Assembly (NCBI GenBank): GCA_947473805.1
Contig: CANJGB010000014.1
Coordinates: 1-64,000 of the forward strand
Direction of reading: 5' to 3'
From: Alphaproteobacteria bacterium
GTDB lineage: Bacteria > Pseudomonadota > Alphaproteobacteria > Ferrovibrionales > Ferrovibrionaceae
Length of the DNA stretch: 64,000 nt
A program made the position numbers and the translations under genes. Of the stretch, positions 42,722 to 51,267 are shown piece by piece; within the stretch, counting starts at the first letter, position 1, and the number at the start of each line of letters is the position of its first letter. Under the pieces are notes generated by a model. That model saw only the letters and a list, made by a program, of their open reading frames with translations. It did no database searches and was not told the origin of the DNA.

Positions 42722-43699
42722 ATGCGTCGCCTCGCCGTCATTCTTGCCGTCCTCGTTCTCGTCGCCCTCGCGGCGACGGGCGCTGCAACCCTGTGGCTGT
42801 GGCGAAGTTTCGATTCACCTGGCCCATTGCCTGCCAATGCCACGCTGGTCCTGCCACGCGGCGAGGGTGTCCGAGCAATGGCCAGCCAGCTGGTGCATGC
42901 CGGTGTGCTCGAACACGAAACGCCATTCCTCGCCGGCGTGTGGCTGAACGGCGCGTCACGTCGCCTGAAGGCCGGCGAATATCTCTTCCCCGCCAACATC
43001 TCGCCGCAGGGCGTGATGGACCTGTTGCTGTCCGGCAAGACGGTCGTCCGTCGTCTCACCGTGCCCGAGGGCCTGACCACCGCGCAGATATTCGACCTCG
43101 TCCGCGCCGCCGAGGGGCTGGAGGGCGCCCTGCCACCGCCGCCCGCCGAGGGCAGCCTGCTGCCCGAGACATGGCACTATTCCTGGGGCGACGAGCGTGC
43201 GCCCCTTGTCGAGCGCATGCATCGCGCCATGGCTGAGGCCTTGGCCGAGCTGTGGCCGAAGCGCATCGAGAACCTGCCGCTGAAGACGCCCGAGGAGGCG
43301 CTGGTCCTCGCGTCCATCGTCGAAAAGGAAACCGGCCTCGCGGCCGAGCGGCCGATGGTGGCGGCGGTCTTTCTCAACCGCCTGCGCCACGGCATGAAGT
43401 TGCAGTCCGATCCGACAGTGGCCTATGGCGTGTCGCCGGCCCAGCCGCTGGACCGCGCGCTGACCCGCGCCGATCTTGATTCATTCACGCGCTGGAATAC
43501 GTACCGCATCGACGGCCTGCCGCCGACGCCGATCGCCAATCCCGGCCGCGCCAGCCTGCTGGCGGTGCTGCAGCCGGCCAAGGTCGACTATCTCTACTTC
43601 GTCGCCGACGGCACCGGCGGCCATGCGTTCGCGAAAAGCCTCGACGCGCACAATCGCAACGTCGCCACCTGGCGCAAGCTGCAGCAGGGCGCGAAGTAG
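42722..43699 (+). CDS. mltG: Endolytic murein transglycosylase MltG
   Basis: 325 aa with an N-terminal membrane anchor (AVILAVLVLVALAATGAATL) and the YceG catalytic domain. The catalytic glutamates fall in VLASIVEKETGLAAERP (Glu201/203), followed by VFLNRLRHGMKLQSDPTVAYG, the family signature. MltG cuts nascent glycan strands in the periplasm and limits their length. The arrangement after fabF is the conserved alphaproteobacterial one. Confidence 0.94.
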   Translation: MRRLAVILAVLVLVALAATGAATLWLWRSFDSPGPLPANATLVLPRGEGVRAMASQLVHAGVLEHETPFLAGVWLNGASRRLKAGEYLFPANISPQGVMDLLLSGKTVVRRLTVPEGLTTAQIFDLVRAAEGLEGALPPPPAEGSLLPETWHYSWGDERAPLVERMHRAMAEALAELWPKRIENLPLKTPEEALVLASIVEKETGLAAERPMVAAVFLNRLRHGMKLQSDPTVAYGVSPAQPLDRALTRADLDSFTRWNTYRIDGLPPTPIANPGRASLLAVLQPAKVDYLYFVADGTGGHAFAKSLDAHNRNVATWRKLQQGAK

Positions 43700-43702
43700 C
43701 TT

Positions 43703-44464
43703 CTACTCCTTCGCCGGCAACCGCCGTGTCAATGCATCGGCCAGCCAGTCGGGCAGGGCGTTGAACAGCCAGGCGCCGAAATACATCGGCCAGGGGAACG
43801 CGATCCGGCCGTGATTGGCCTCCAGCCCGCGCACGATGATCCTTGCCGCACGCTCGGCATCCATCAGGAACGGCATGGGGAAGCGGTTGCGCGCGGTCAT
43901 GCCGCTGCGGACGAAGCCCGGGCAGATCACCGTCACTTCGACGCCCCTGTCGGCCAGCTGCCCGCGCAGACCCTCACCGTACGACCGCACCGCCGCTTTT
44001 GATGCCGCATAGGCCGCCCCGCCCGGCATGCCGCGGAAACCGGCCAGTGACGACATCAACGCCACCTGGCCGCGTCCCCGCGCCAGCATGTGCTCCACTG
44101 CCGGGTGCACCGTGTTCAGCACGCCGTCTACATTCACCGCAAAGATCTGCCGCGTGCGCGCCTCCATCTCCGCCAGGTTGCTGCTGCCCAGCGAAATACC
44201 GGCATTGGCGATGACGAGGTCCAGCGGCCTTATGGCGTCCTGAGCCTCAACGAAGGCGCGCATGCCGTTGCGGTCGGTGGCATCGACAATCCCGGTTTGC
44301 ACGTCGGCCCCGCGCGCGCGGCACAGATTGGCGGTGCCGGCGAGTCGAATCGGCTCCCGGCCGGTCAGGGCCAGGGTGATCCCGGGGCGTGCATAGGCCA
44401 CAGCAAGGGCAGCGCCGATGCCGCTTGATGCGCCGGTGATGAGAATCGACTGCGGCGACCGCAT
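43703..44464 (-). CDS. Short-chain dehydrogenase/reductase
   Basis: 253 aa classical SDR: ILITGASSGIGAALAVAYA, NAGISLGSS, catalytic Ser in ALMSSLAGF, YAASK and CPGFVRSGMTA. Substrate unknown. It is placed on the minus strand between mltG and the divergent yicC gene, so it interrupts the usual fabF-mltG-yicC-gmk order. Confidence 0.88.
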   Translation of the reverse strand: MRSPQSILITGASSGIGAALAVAYARPGITLALTGREPIRLAGTANLCRARGADVQTGIVDATDRNGMRAFVEAQDAIRPLDLVIANAGISLGSSNLAEMEARTRQIFAVNVDGVLNTVHPAVEHMLARGRGQVALMSSLAGFRGMPGGAAYAASKAAVRSYGEGLRGQLADRGVEVTVICPGFVRSGMTARNRFPMPFLMDAERAARIIVRGLEANHGRIAFPWPMYFGAWLFNALPDWLADALTRRLPAKE

Positions 44465-44557
44465 TTTCCCTCCCCCGGTGGTTGTTGCTGCCGGGTCGCG
44501 ATTATATAGTCTGGCCGCCTGACAAGAAGCGCCGGGTGCGGCGAGGGTGGGGACGAC

Positions 44558-45451
44558 GTGACGCTTGCCAGCATGACCGGTTTTGCCCGCGCGGAGGGCC
44601 GTTCCGACCGCTATTCCTGGACCTGGGAAGTGAAGACCGTGAACGGGCGTACGCTCGACGCACGCTTCCGCCTGCCGCCGGGCTACGATTCACTCGAGCC
44701 GCCGGCCCGCCAGCTGGTCGGCGAACGGCTCAAACGCGGCAGCATTGCCGTCACCCTGCAATTGCAGGCCGGCGCCGCGCCCGTGACCTACCGGGTCAAC
44801 AAGGGCCTGCTGGGCGAACTGGCCGCCATCGTCAAGGAGACCGAGCAGATGGTCGAGGCCGCGCCCGCGCGGATCGATGGACTTCTGGCGCTGCGCGGTG
44901 TGCTCGAGGCGGTCGAGCCCGAGGAGAGCGAACAGGTGCGTGCCGCGCGCGAGGCGATGCTGCTGGAAAGCCTGGTCCTGGCGCTGGACCGGCTGATCGC
45001 TGCCCGCGCCGCCGAGGGCGGTCGCCTGGCCACCGTGCTGCGCGCGCTGGTCGAGCAGATGACCGGCCTCGTGGGGCAGGCCCGCGCCAGCGCCGCGACC
45101 CAGCCCGACGCGTTGCGCCAGCGCCTGCGTGACCAGATCGTCGCGATCATCGAACATGTGCCGACCTTCCCGCAGGATCGCCTGGCGCAGGAACTGGCCA
45201 TCCTGATCACCAAGGGCGACGTGCGCGAGGAGCTGGATCGGCTCGACGCCCACATCGCCGCCGCGCGCGTGCTGATCGACCAGGGCGACCCGGCCGGCGC
45301 CGGCCGCCGCCTCGACTTCCTCAGCCAGGAGTTCAACCGCGAGGCCAACACACTTTGCTCCAAGTCGAATGACGTGGCGCTGACCCGGCTCGGCCTCGAC
45401 CTCAAGCTCGCCATCGATCGCTTCCGCGAGCAGGTCCAGAACATCGAATGA
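44558..45451 (+). CDS. YicC/YloC-family endoribonuclease
   Basis: 297 aa. Recognised from the N-terminal LASMTGFARAEGRSDRYSW and the C-terminal FLSQEFNREANTLCSKSND block, with VEQMTGLVGQARA in between. YicC-type proteins in other bacteria cleave RNA. It lies 10 bp before gmk, the standard association. Confidence 0.92.
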   Translation: MTLASMTGFARAEGRSDRYSWTWEVKTVNGRTLDARFRLPPGYDSLEPPARQLVGERLKRGSIAVTLQLQAGAAPVTYRVNKGLLGELAAIVKETEQMVEAAPARIDGLLALRGVLEAVEPEESEQVRAAREAMLLESLVLALDRLIAARAAEGGRLATVLRALVEQMTGLVGQARASAATQPDALRQRLRDQIVAIIEHVPTFPQDRLAQELAILITKGDVREELDRLDAHIAAARVLIDQGDPAGAGRRLDFLSQEFNREANTLCSKSNDVALTRLGLDLKLAIDRFREQVQNIE

Positions 45452-45461
45452 GTATCGCGCG

Positions 45462-46100
45462 ATGAGTTCTCTTTCTGTCGCCCGGCGCGGCCTGCTTCTG
45501 GTCCTGTCCTCGCCGTCCGGCGCGGGCAAGACCACGATCACGCGCAGCCTGCTGGAGACCGATCGCGGCATCCGGCTGTCGGTGTCGGTCACCACGCGCC
45601 CGCCGCGTCCCGGCGAGCAGGATGGCGTCGATTACCACTTCATCTCGACCGAACAGTTCAACCTCATGGTGAACCGGCGCGAACTGCTGGAACACGCCAA
45701 GGTGTTCGATCACTACTACGGCACGCCATCGGGACCCGTCAGCCAGCGTCTCAAGGCCGGCGAGGATGTGCTGTTCGATATCGACTGGCAGGGGACGCAG
45801 CAGCTGAAGCAGATCGCCGGCGAGGATGTCGTCAGCGTGTTCATCCTGCCGCCCTCGACGCGCGAACTGGAACGCCGCCTGCGCGAGCGGGCCAGCGATC
45901 CGCAGGAGGTCGTGTCTCGCCGCATGTACAAGGCTGCCGACGAGATCAGCCACTGGGCGGAATACGACTACATTGTCATCAACGACGGCGTCGAACACGC
46001 GATCGAAAGCGTGCACTCCATCCTTCGCGCCGAACGCCTGCGCCGCGAACGACAGACCGGCCTGCTCGATTTCGTCAAAGAGCTGCGCGAAGGCCGTTAA
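45462..46100 (+). CDS. gmk: Guanylate kinase
   Basis: 212 aa. P-loop SSPSGAGKT (16-24), then the nucleotide-binding loops VSVTTRPPRPGEQDGVDY, DIDWQGTQQLK and the lid RERASDPQEVVSRRM. Phosphorylates GMP to GDP. The end of the gene is followed after 14 bp by the second copy of the dispersed repeat. Confidence 0.97.
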   Translation: MSSLSVARRGLLLVLSSPSGAGKTTITRSLLETDRGIRLSVSVTTRPPRPGEQDGVDYHFISTEQFNLMVNRRELLEHAKVFDHYYGTPSGPVSQRLKAGEDVLFDIDWQGTQQLKQIAGEDVVSVFILPPSTRELERRLRERASDPQEVVSRRMYKAADEISHWAEYDYIVINDGVEHAIESVHSILRAERLRRERQTGLLDFVKELREGR

Positions 46101-46114
46101 CCTATGTGCGCCGT

Positions 46115-46194
46115 CTCACGCTTCGACAAGCTCAGCATGAGGCTAGTGACAGATATTTAAGTCGTCCTCATCCTGGGCCTGTCGAAGGGTGGGG
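46115..46194. repeat. Dispersed double-hairpin repeat, copy 2
   Basis: Same layout and orientation as 35034-35113: a CTCACGCTTCGACAAGCTCA unit, a TTTAAGTCG linker and a CCTCATCCTGGGCCTGTCGA unit. It differs from copy 1 at several positions (for example GGCTAGTGAC for GGCTAGCGAT, CCTGGGCCT for CCTGAGCCC). It follows gmk immediately and may serve as its terminator. Confidence 0.75.
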
Positions 46195-46208
46195 ACGCGG
46201 CCCAGGTG

Positions 46209-46222
46209 TGGAAAATTTTCCA
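46209..46222. other. 14-bp perfect palindrome TGGAAAATTTTCCA
   Basis: Self-complementary AT-rich sequence 14 bp past the dispersed repeat, opening the 535-bp non-coding stretch between gmk and the next gene. It could be a protein-binding site. Nothing else in the sequence decides this. Confidence 0.35.
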
Positions 46223-46347
46223 ATTCGTTGCCCTTGACCCCCGGGCTTCCGAGGCCAACCATCACTGTTGTCGGGACGTTGATCGGCGTTTCTCCAGAAG
46301 GGCCTGCCGGCGTCGCGACACGAACGAAACTTGGATGGGAGGCGTTT

Positions 46348-46392
46348 ATGGACGAAACTCCGCCGAGCTATTGCCGGAGGTTCCGCTCCTAG
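46348..46392 (+). CDS. Possible 14-residue leader peptide ORF
   Basis: ATG at 46348 preceded by GGGAGG with 5 bases between, encoding MDETPPSYCRRFRS and ending with TAG inside the loop and stem of a perfect hairpin (46379-46399). Perfect hairpins and a terminator follow. The ribosome binding site is among the strongest in the window. Length alone cannot establish translation; it would fit a leader peptide in an attenuation device. Confidence 0.3.
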   Translation: MDETPPSYCRRFRS

Positions 46393-46532
46393 CGGAACCA
46401 CGATCCGGGAAACGCCCTGCAGCGCGTTGGTCATGCCAGACCGGATCGCCGACGATTTAATCCACACCCATACGGGGGCGGATGCCTGACTAGGCATTCG
46501 GGGCCCCGCTGAAGACCCGGACTTGGTCCGGG
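46379..46532 (+). ncRNA. Run of perfect hairpins, candidate structured RNA
   Basis: Perfect stems: GGTTCCGCT-CCT-AGCGGAACC (46379-46399), CGATCCGG / CCGGATCG (46401-46408 with 46441-46448, enclosing 32 nt), ATGCCT-GACT-AGGCAT (46482-46497) and CCCGGAC-TTG-GTCCGGG (46516-46532). A GGCGTTT at 46341-46347 could also pair with AAACGCC at 46410-46416, which would make a pseudoknot with the second stem. The density is unusual for the window. No match to tmRNA, RNase P, SRP or a known riboswitch was seen by eye. It could instead be the leader of the downstream genes. Strand is the likely transcription sense only. Confidence 0.4.
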
Positions 46533-46564
46533 ACTCGATGGAGAGCATCAAGGGCATAGCCCGG

Positions 46565-46604
46565 GAACCCCGCGACGTGCGCGTCTGCGGGGTTCTTGCC
46601 CTTT
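46565..46604 (+). terminator. Strong intrinsic terminator or attenuator
   Basis: Stem GAACCCCGC (46565-46573) pairs with GCGGGGTTC (46587-46595); an inner stem GACG-TGCG-CGTC and one bulged T complete it. TTGCCCTTT follows. It lies 32 bp upstream of the ATG at 46636, so it ends a transcript before that gene, consistent with either a separate small RNA or attenuation of the downstream genes. Confidence 0.72.
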
Positions 46605-46635
46605 GGTCTGCCCTTCGGCTGTGGTAGGCAGGGGC

Positions 46636-47097
46636 ATGGAAGGCGCTCCAGTCCGCATCCCCATTCCGTCGTCCCGCGGACGCCATGTCGTCGAAGGCGC
46701 GATTGCCCTTGTCGTGCTGCTGGTGGTCATGGCGGCCGGCTGGTGGCTGTACAATTATTTCGACTATCGCCGCCCGCTGTCCAGGGTCGATGTCTATGTC
46801 TCGCTGGACGACCCGCTGTGCCGTACGCGCTCCGACAGCCCGGTCTTCATCGGCCTCATCAACAATTCCGACCGCATGGTCACCGGGATGAAGTTCGTGC
46901 TCAAGGCGCGTAATCCGGCCAGCGGGAAGAATATACAGTCCGACTTCACCTATACCGACAACAACCGGATCGCGCCGGGCGACGCCCTCGGCGATTGCTG
47001 GCCGGTCAATTACGAGGCGGCCGACATGGAACAAAGCCTCGACGCGCGCACGCTGACATGGCGGATCGCCCGCTACAGCCTCGACTTCGCGGACTGA
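46636..47097 (+). CDS. Single-pass membrane protein of unknown function
   Basis: 153 aa from the ATG at 46636. One transmembrane helix (GAIALVVLLVVMAAGWWLYN), then a soluble domain that reads VDVYVSLDDPLCRTRSD, PVFIGLINNSDRMVTGMKFV and IAPGDALGDCWPV, with two cysteines possibly forming a disulfide. The INNSDRMVTGMKF segment resembles a beta-sandwich surface domain. I do not recognise a family. It is upstream of the TrmH-type methyltransferase gene with 2 bp between, so the two are likely co-transcribed. Confidence 0.7.
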   Translation: MEGAPVRIPIPSSRGRHVVEGAIALVVLLVVMAAGWWLYNYFDYRRPLSRVDVYVSLDDPLCRTRSDSPVFIGLINNSDRMVTGMKFVLKARNPASGKNIQSDFTYTDNNRIAPGDALGDCWPVNYEAADMEQSLDARTLTWRIARYSLDFAD

Positions 47098-47099
47098 TC

Positions 47100-47867
47100 A
47101 TGAACCTCCGTCGGATCGAGAGCCTGCAGAATCCCCAGTACAAGCTGTGGGAAGCCACGCTGGAAAGCCGCGGCCTGAAAAAGCATGGCCGCTTCATCCT
47201 CGCCGGCCGCAAAAGCGTGCCCGAGGCTTTGGCCCGCTGGCCCGGGCGCTTCGAAGCGGTGCTCACCCATGATGGTGCGCTGCTGGACCGCTGGACGCTG
47301 CCCGACAATGTCCCGGCCTACGAACTGAGCTGGAAGCTGTTCGACTTTCTCGACGTCTCCGGTACCCGCGCGCCGCTGCTGGTCGGCATCGTGCCTGAAA
47401 TGCCGATGGCGGATCTATCGCTGCCACCCAGGGGCCTGGAACTGATCGTGCCACTGGGCGATCCGGCCAATCTCGGTGCGCTGCTGCGCAGCGCGGCGGC
47501 GTTCGGCGTGGCGCGCGTGATCCTGACCGAGGAAGCGGCGCATCCGTTCAACCCGAAATGTCTGCGCGCCAGCGCCAATGCGCCGTTCTCGCTCGACCTC
47601 TATCGCGGTCCCGCTCTGGCCGGCCTGGCCAAGGCCGCGCCCATGGGACCGATCGTCGCGCTGGAGGGCAAGGGCGAGGATCTCACCCGTTTCGACTGGC
47701 CGCGCGACATCCGCCTGGTGATAGGCGAGGAGGGGCAGGGCGTGCCCGCCACGCTCGACGTGCCGCGCCTCGCCGTGCCGACCAGCGACGCGGTGGAATC
47801 GCTCAACGCCACCGTCGCCGCCAGCCTCGCCCTCTACGGCCACTGGCTGCGCCACCGCGCGACGTAG
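47100..47867 (+). CDS. TrmH/SpoU-family RNA 2'-O-methyltransferase
   Basis: 255 aa. N-terminal substrate-binding region (NPQYKLWEATLESRGLKKHG), then the knotted SPOUT fold: motif 1 LGDPANLGALLRSAAAFG, motif 2 LVIGEEGQGVPATL and motif 3 VPTSDAVESLNATVAASLAL. It methylates a ribose 2'-OH in rRNA or tRNA using AdoMet. Thiostrepton-resistance methylases belong to the same wider family, but no such role can be claimed from sequence. The ATG at 47100 follows the previous stop by 2 bp. Confidence 0.88.
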   Translation: MNLRRIESLQNPQYKLWEATLESRGLKKHGRFILAGRKSVPEALARWPGRFEAVLTHDGALLDRWTLPDNVPAYELSWKLFDFLDVSGTRAPLLVGIVPEMPMADLSLPPRGLELIVPLGDPANLGALLRSAAAFGVARVILTEEAAHPFNPKCLRASANAPFSLDLYRGPALAGLAKAAPMGPIVALEGKGEDLTRFDWPRDIRLVIGEEGQGVPATLDVPRLAVPTSDAVESLNATVAASLALYGHWLRHRAT

Positions 47868-47885
47868 TACTCAGCCAGATATTTT

Positions 47886-47958
47886 CGTCATGCCCGGGCT
47901 TGACCCGGGCATCTCTTGCCATCGGTCGAAGATGCCCGGGACAGGCCAGGCCGTGACG
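47886..47958. repeat. Palindromic dispersed repeat (CGTCATGCCCGGGCTTGACC type)
   Basis: Contains CGTCATGCCCGGGCTTGACC followed by CGGGCATCTC, then GAAGATGCCCGGGACAGG and CGTGACG, which form an imperfect inverted repeat. Sequences of this type are common intergenic repeats in alphaproteobacterial genomes. Located between two convergent genes, it may help transcription termination. Confidence 0.6.
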
Positions 47959-47968
47959 GCTTGTGGAG

Positions 47969-48817
47969 CTATTGCTGCGGCTTCCGCGCCGCATACGCCC
48001 GGGCCAGCGCGCAGAACTGCTCGACTGACAGCTCTTCGGCGCGCTGCGTCGGTTCGATCCCGGCCTCGTTCAGCATCGCCTCGGCGTCCGGGACCAGGCC
48101 GCGCAATGCGGCGCGCAACATCTTGCGCCGCTGGTTGAACGCCGCCGCCGTCACCATTTCCAGTACTTTCGGATCGGCCTCGGCCAGTGGCTTCGCGCGG
48201 GGCAGCAGTTCGACCACCGTCGAGGTTACCTTCGGTGCCGGCGTGAAGGCGCGTGGTGAAATGTCGAACAGCAGGTCCACGGTGCAGCGCCACTGCGCCG
48301 CGACCGCCAGCCGGCCATAGGCCTTGGTGCCCGGTTCGGCTGCCAGCCGCTCGGCCACTTCGCGCTGGAACATCAGCGTGAAGCTTTCGAAGCGCGTGGC
48401 GTCGGGCAGCCAGCTGAGCATCAGCGGCGTCGCCACGTTGTATGGCAGGTTGGCCACGACCTTGGACGGTCCCTTTGCCAGGGCTGTGATGTCCATCTCG
48501 AGTGCGTCGGCTTCGATCACCGTCAGCCGGCCGCTATAGGCTTCCGACACTTCCGCCAGCGCGGCAATGCAGCGCCGGTCGCGCTCGATGGCGATCACCG
48601 TGTCGGCGCCATTGGCCAGCAGTGCGCGGGTCAGGCCGCCGGGCCCGGGGCCGATCTCGATCACCGTGCGGCCGCGCAGCTCGCCGGCAGAGCGCGCGAT
48701 GCGGTCGGTCAGGTTGAGGTCCAGCAGGAAGTTCTGCCCGAGCTGCTTCAGCGCGTTCAGCTCGTAGCGCGCGATCACATCGCGCAGCGGCGGCAGGCCG
48801 TCAGGCGTTGCGGGCAT
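47969..48817 (-). CDS. ksgA: 16S rRNA dimethyladenosine transferase KsgA/RsmA
   Basis: 282 aa. AdoMet-binding loop [17 protein letters not shown], catalytic motif [15 protein letters not shown], and [18 protein letters not shown] before the C-terminal helical domain ([16 protein letters not shown]). It dimethylates the two adjacent adenines near the 3' end of 16S rRNA. Its start overlaps the pdxA end by 17 bp; surA-pdxA-ksgA is the conserved order. Confidence 0.96.
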   Translation of the reverse strand: MPATPDGLPPLRDVIARYELNALKQLGQNFLLDLNLTDRIARSAGELRGRTVIEIGPGPGGLTRALLANGADTVIAIERDRRCIAALAEVSEAYSGRLTVIEADALEMDITALAKGPSKVVANLPYNVATPLMLSWLPDATRFESFTLMFQREVAERLAAEPGTKAYGRLAVAAQWRCTVDLLFDISPRAFTPAPKVTSTVVELLPRAKPLAEADPKVLEMVTAAAFNQRRKMLRAALRGLVPDAEAMLNEAGIEPTQRAEELSVEQFCALARAYAARKPQQ

Positions 48818-49814
48818 GCGACCGTCGTTCGGATATTTCCGTCGCCATGCGCAGGGCGGCCATCAGCGAGGCGGGGCTGGCGGTTCCACGTCCGGCAATG
48901 CCGAAGGCTGTGCCGTGGTCGGGCGAGGTGCGCACGATGGGCAGGCCCAGCGTGACGTTCACGCCGCCCTCGAAGTCTATGGTTTTCAGCGGGACCAGTG
49001 CCTGGTCGTGGTACAGGCAAACCGCCGCGTCATAACCCTGCCGCGCCGCATGGTGGAAAAGCGTGTCCGCCGGGAACGGGCCGGTCGCATTGATGCCGTG
49101 CAGTTTCAGCGCCGCCACGGCCGGCTGCACGATGTCGATCTCTTCGCGTCCCAGCGCGCCCTGTTCGCCGCCATGCGGATTGAGCGCCGCAACGACAAGC
49201 CGTGGCCGCGCAATACCGAAGTCGCGCTGCAGACCCTCGTGCGCGGCCTTGCCCGCCTGCACAATCGCATCGACGCTTAGTGCGCCAACCGCGTCGCGCA
49301 GCGACAGGTGGATCGTCGCCAGCACGACGCGCAAGCCCTCCACCGCCAGCATCATCGCCGGCTGTGCCGCGCCGGTCAGGTGCGCCAGGTATTCGGTGTG
49401 GCCCGGATGGCGAAAGCCGGCGCGGTACAGCACGTCCTTCGCGATGGGGTTGGTGACGATGCCGGCCACCGCGCCCAGCTTCGCGAACATTACCGCGCGG
49501 TCGATACTGCGCAGCACCGCACTCGCATTTTCCGCGTCGGGCCGGCCGGGGATCACCGGTGCAGCCAGCGGTTCGGACAGAACGGGAAGCGCCTTCCCGA
49601 ACGTAGGCAGCGCCTCGGCCGGCGTCTCGATGGTGTGGATCGGCACCTGCCAGCCCAGCCGGGCGGCCAGGTCGCGCAGCCGCGCCGGATCGTCGATCAG
49701 GAAAAATGGCGGCAGGTTACCGGCGGTGCGGCGCTGCCACGCCAGCAGGGCGATTTCGCCGCCAATGCCGGCCGGCTCGCCCATGGTGAGGGCGAGCGGC
49801 AGGATTGGGTTCAC
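48801..49814 (-). CDS. pdxA: 4-hydroxythreonine-4-phosphate dehydrogenase PdxA
   Basis: 337 aa. N-terminal [20 protein letters not shown], substrate-binding [19 protein letters not shown] and the metal/substrate region [16 protein letters not shown]...[24 protein letters not shown]-dependent oxidation in vitamin B6 synthesis. Overlaps surA by 4 bp and ksgA by 17 bp. Confidence 0.95.
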   Translation of the reverse strand: MNPILPLALTMGEPAGIGGEIALLAWQRRTAGNLPPFFLIDDPARLRDLAARLGWQVPIHTIETPAEALPTFGKALPVLSEPLAAPVIPGRPDAENASAVLRSIDRAVMFAKLGAVAGIVTNPIAKDVLYRAGFRHPGHTEYLAHLTGAAQPAMMLAVEGLRVVLATIHLSLRDAVGALSVDAIVQAGKAAHEGLQRDFGIARPRLVVAALNPHGGEQGALGREEIDIVQPAVAALKLHGINATGPFPADTLFHHAARQGYDAAVCLYHDQALVPLKTIDFEGGVNVTLGLPIVRTSPDHGTAFGIAGRGTASPASLMAALRMATEISERRSHARNA

Positions 49815-51088
49815 CGGATTTCCACCGTCGCGTCACGGCGAAGGTCGCGCAGGTAGCGCCGCGCCAGCACGTCGATGCGGCGGCCCAATATGGTCTGGCG
49901 GACCACGACCGGGTCCAGCGCATCGTTCTTCGGCTCGTCGCGCGCGCACACGGCGAAAATGTGCACCGCCTGCTCGGTCGAAACCGGTGACGACACCTTG
50001 CCGACGGCGAGCGGCGCGATGACCGCCTGGAAATTGGCCGGCAGGTCGCGCAGCTTCACGGTGCCGAGGCTGCCGGATTCCTTCGACTTCATTTCCTTGC
50101 CGATGCGATCCACGTCCTCGCAACTCTGCGCGGTGCCGCTGATCGTCTGCGCCAGCGCCAGCACCGATGCCTTGGAGCGTCCGTCAGCGCCGGGCGGAAA
50201 CGGCAGCATGATCTGGTTCAGCGTGACGGTGACGTCGCCCGCCGGTTCGCCCAGGATCTGGCGCCGGTTGATCGGTGTGATGATGTAGAAGCCCGACGAG
50301 GTGCGGATCGGCTCCGAAATCTGGCCCTGTTTCAGGTCGCGCAGCGCCGCGTCGATTTCCTCGGGCAGCATGCCGGGCTGCATCCAGCCGGTATTGCCGC
50401 CATTGGCCGCGGTCGTGCCTTGGCTGAACTGGCGGGCGACGGCGGGGAAGGGTGCGCCGGTGCGCAACTGCTCCACCAGGCGCTGGGCCGAGCGGCGGAC
50501 CTCCTCTTCCTGGTCGGGCGCATCGACCGAGAGGAAGATTTCGCCGACCTGGTATTCGGTCTGCCCGGCCATGCTTTTCATGCGGGTGATGGTGGAATCG
50601 ATTTCCTCGTCGGAAATGTTGATCGTCGGAAGCAGGCGCGCCCGCACCAGCTTGCGCCAGGCAATCTCGCTCTTCAGCTGCGCGCCCCACGCCTCGCGAT
50701 CGACGCCCATGCGCTTCAGCTGCTGTTCGAAGGCATCGCGGCTGACATTGTTGATGCGGGCGATCTGCTCGATCTCCGCATCCATGTCGCGCTCCGACAC
50801 CGAGATGTTGCGGCGCTGGGTTTCCTGCGTTTGCAGCCGTTCGTCGATCAGGCTGCGCAGCACCCGTTCGCGCAGGCGGCGGCGCAGTTCGGGCGTGTCC
50901 GGCTGGCCGGTCTGGACCATGACCAGGTCCAGCCGCTTCTCCACGTCGCGCGCCGAGATGACGTCGTCGTTGACGATTGCGGCGATGCGCTGGATGTCCT
51001 GCGCGCTGGCCGGCAGGACCGTCATCAACGGCACGGCCAGCGCGAGCGCCAGAACGAGGTGGAGTGGCTTGGCGGTGTACTTCTTCAT
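49811..51088 (-). CDS. surA: Periplasmic peptidyl-prolyl isomerase / chaperone SurA
   Basis: 425 aa from the ATG at 51088, opening a signal peptide ([20 protein letters not shown]). SurA N-terminal helical domain ([40 protein letters not shown]), a parvulin domain ([57 protein letters not shown]) and a second, more divergent one. It escorts outer-membrane proteins to the BAM complex (BamB is also encoded here). lptD, the usual upstream neighbour, is not present. Confidence 0.92.
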   Translation of the reverse strand: MKKYTAKPLHLVLALALAVPLMTVLPASAQDIQRIAAIVNDDVISARDVEKRLDLVMVQTGQPDTPELRRRLRERVLRSLIDERLQTQETQRRNISVSERDMDAEIEQIARINNVSRDAFEQQLKRMGVDREAWGAQLKSEIAWRKLVRARLLPTINISDEEIDSTITRMKSMAGQTEYQVGEIFLSVDAPDQEEEVRRSAQRLVEQLRTGAPFPAVARQFSQGTTAANGGNTGWMQPGMLPEEIDAALRDLKQGQISEPIRTSSGFYIITPINRRQILGEPAGDVTVTLNQIMLPFPPGADGRSKASVLALAQTISGTAQSCEDVDRIGKEMKSKESGSLGTVKLRDLPANFQAVIAPLAVGKVSSPVSTEQAVHIFAVCARDEPKNDALDPVVVRQTILGRRIDVLARRYLRDLRRDATVEIR

Positions 51089-51267
51089 GGCCCCGAATCG
51101 GTCACAACAACGCGGCAAAAATAGGCCCTTGCACGGCTCGGTTAAAGCCCCGAAAAGCGCTTTATCTGCGGCACCTTAGCATATCCAGCCGGGATTTCTG
51201 GCCCGGCGCGGGGCGGGCCTGTACAGTCGGCGACCGTTTCGCTCCTGTTCAGGACCCATTTCCCGCC

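Noticed and set aside
46200-46610. tmRNA, RNase P, SRP or 6S RNA
   Set aside because: The hairpins suggest structure, but no T-loop, tag frame, CR-I block or SRP tetraloop motif was recognised. It is left as an unclassified structured region.
46168-47034. 288-codon minus-strand frame across the structured stretch
   Set aside because: It overlaps the plus-strand membrane-protein gene, lacks a family pattern and ignores the terminator and hairpins. Low-complexity composition.
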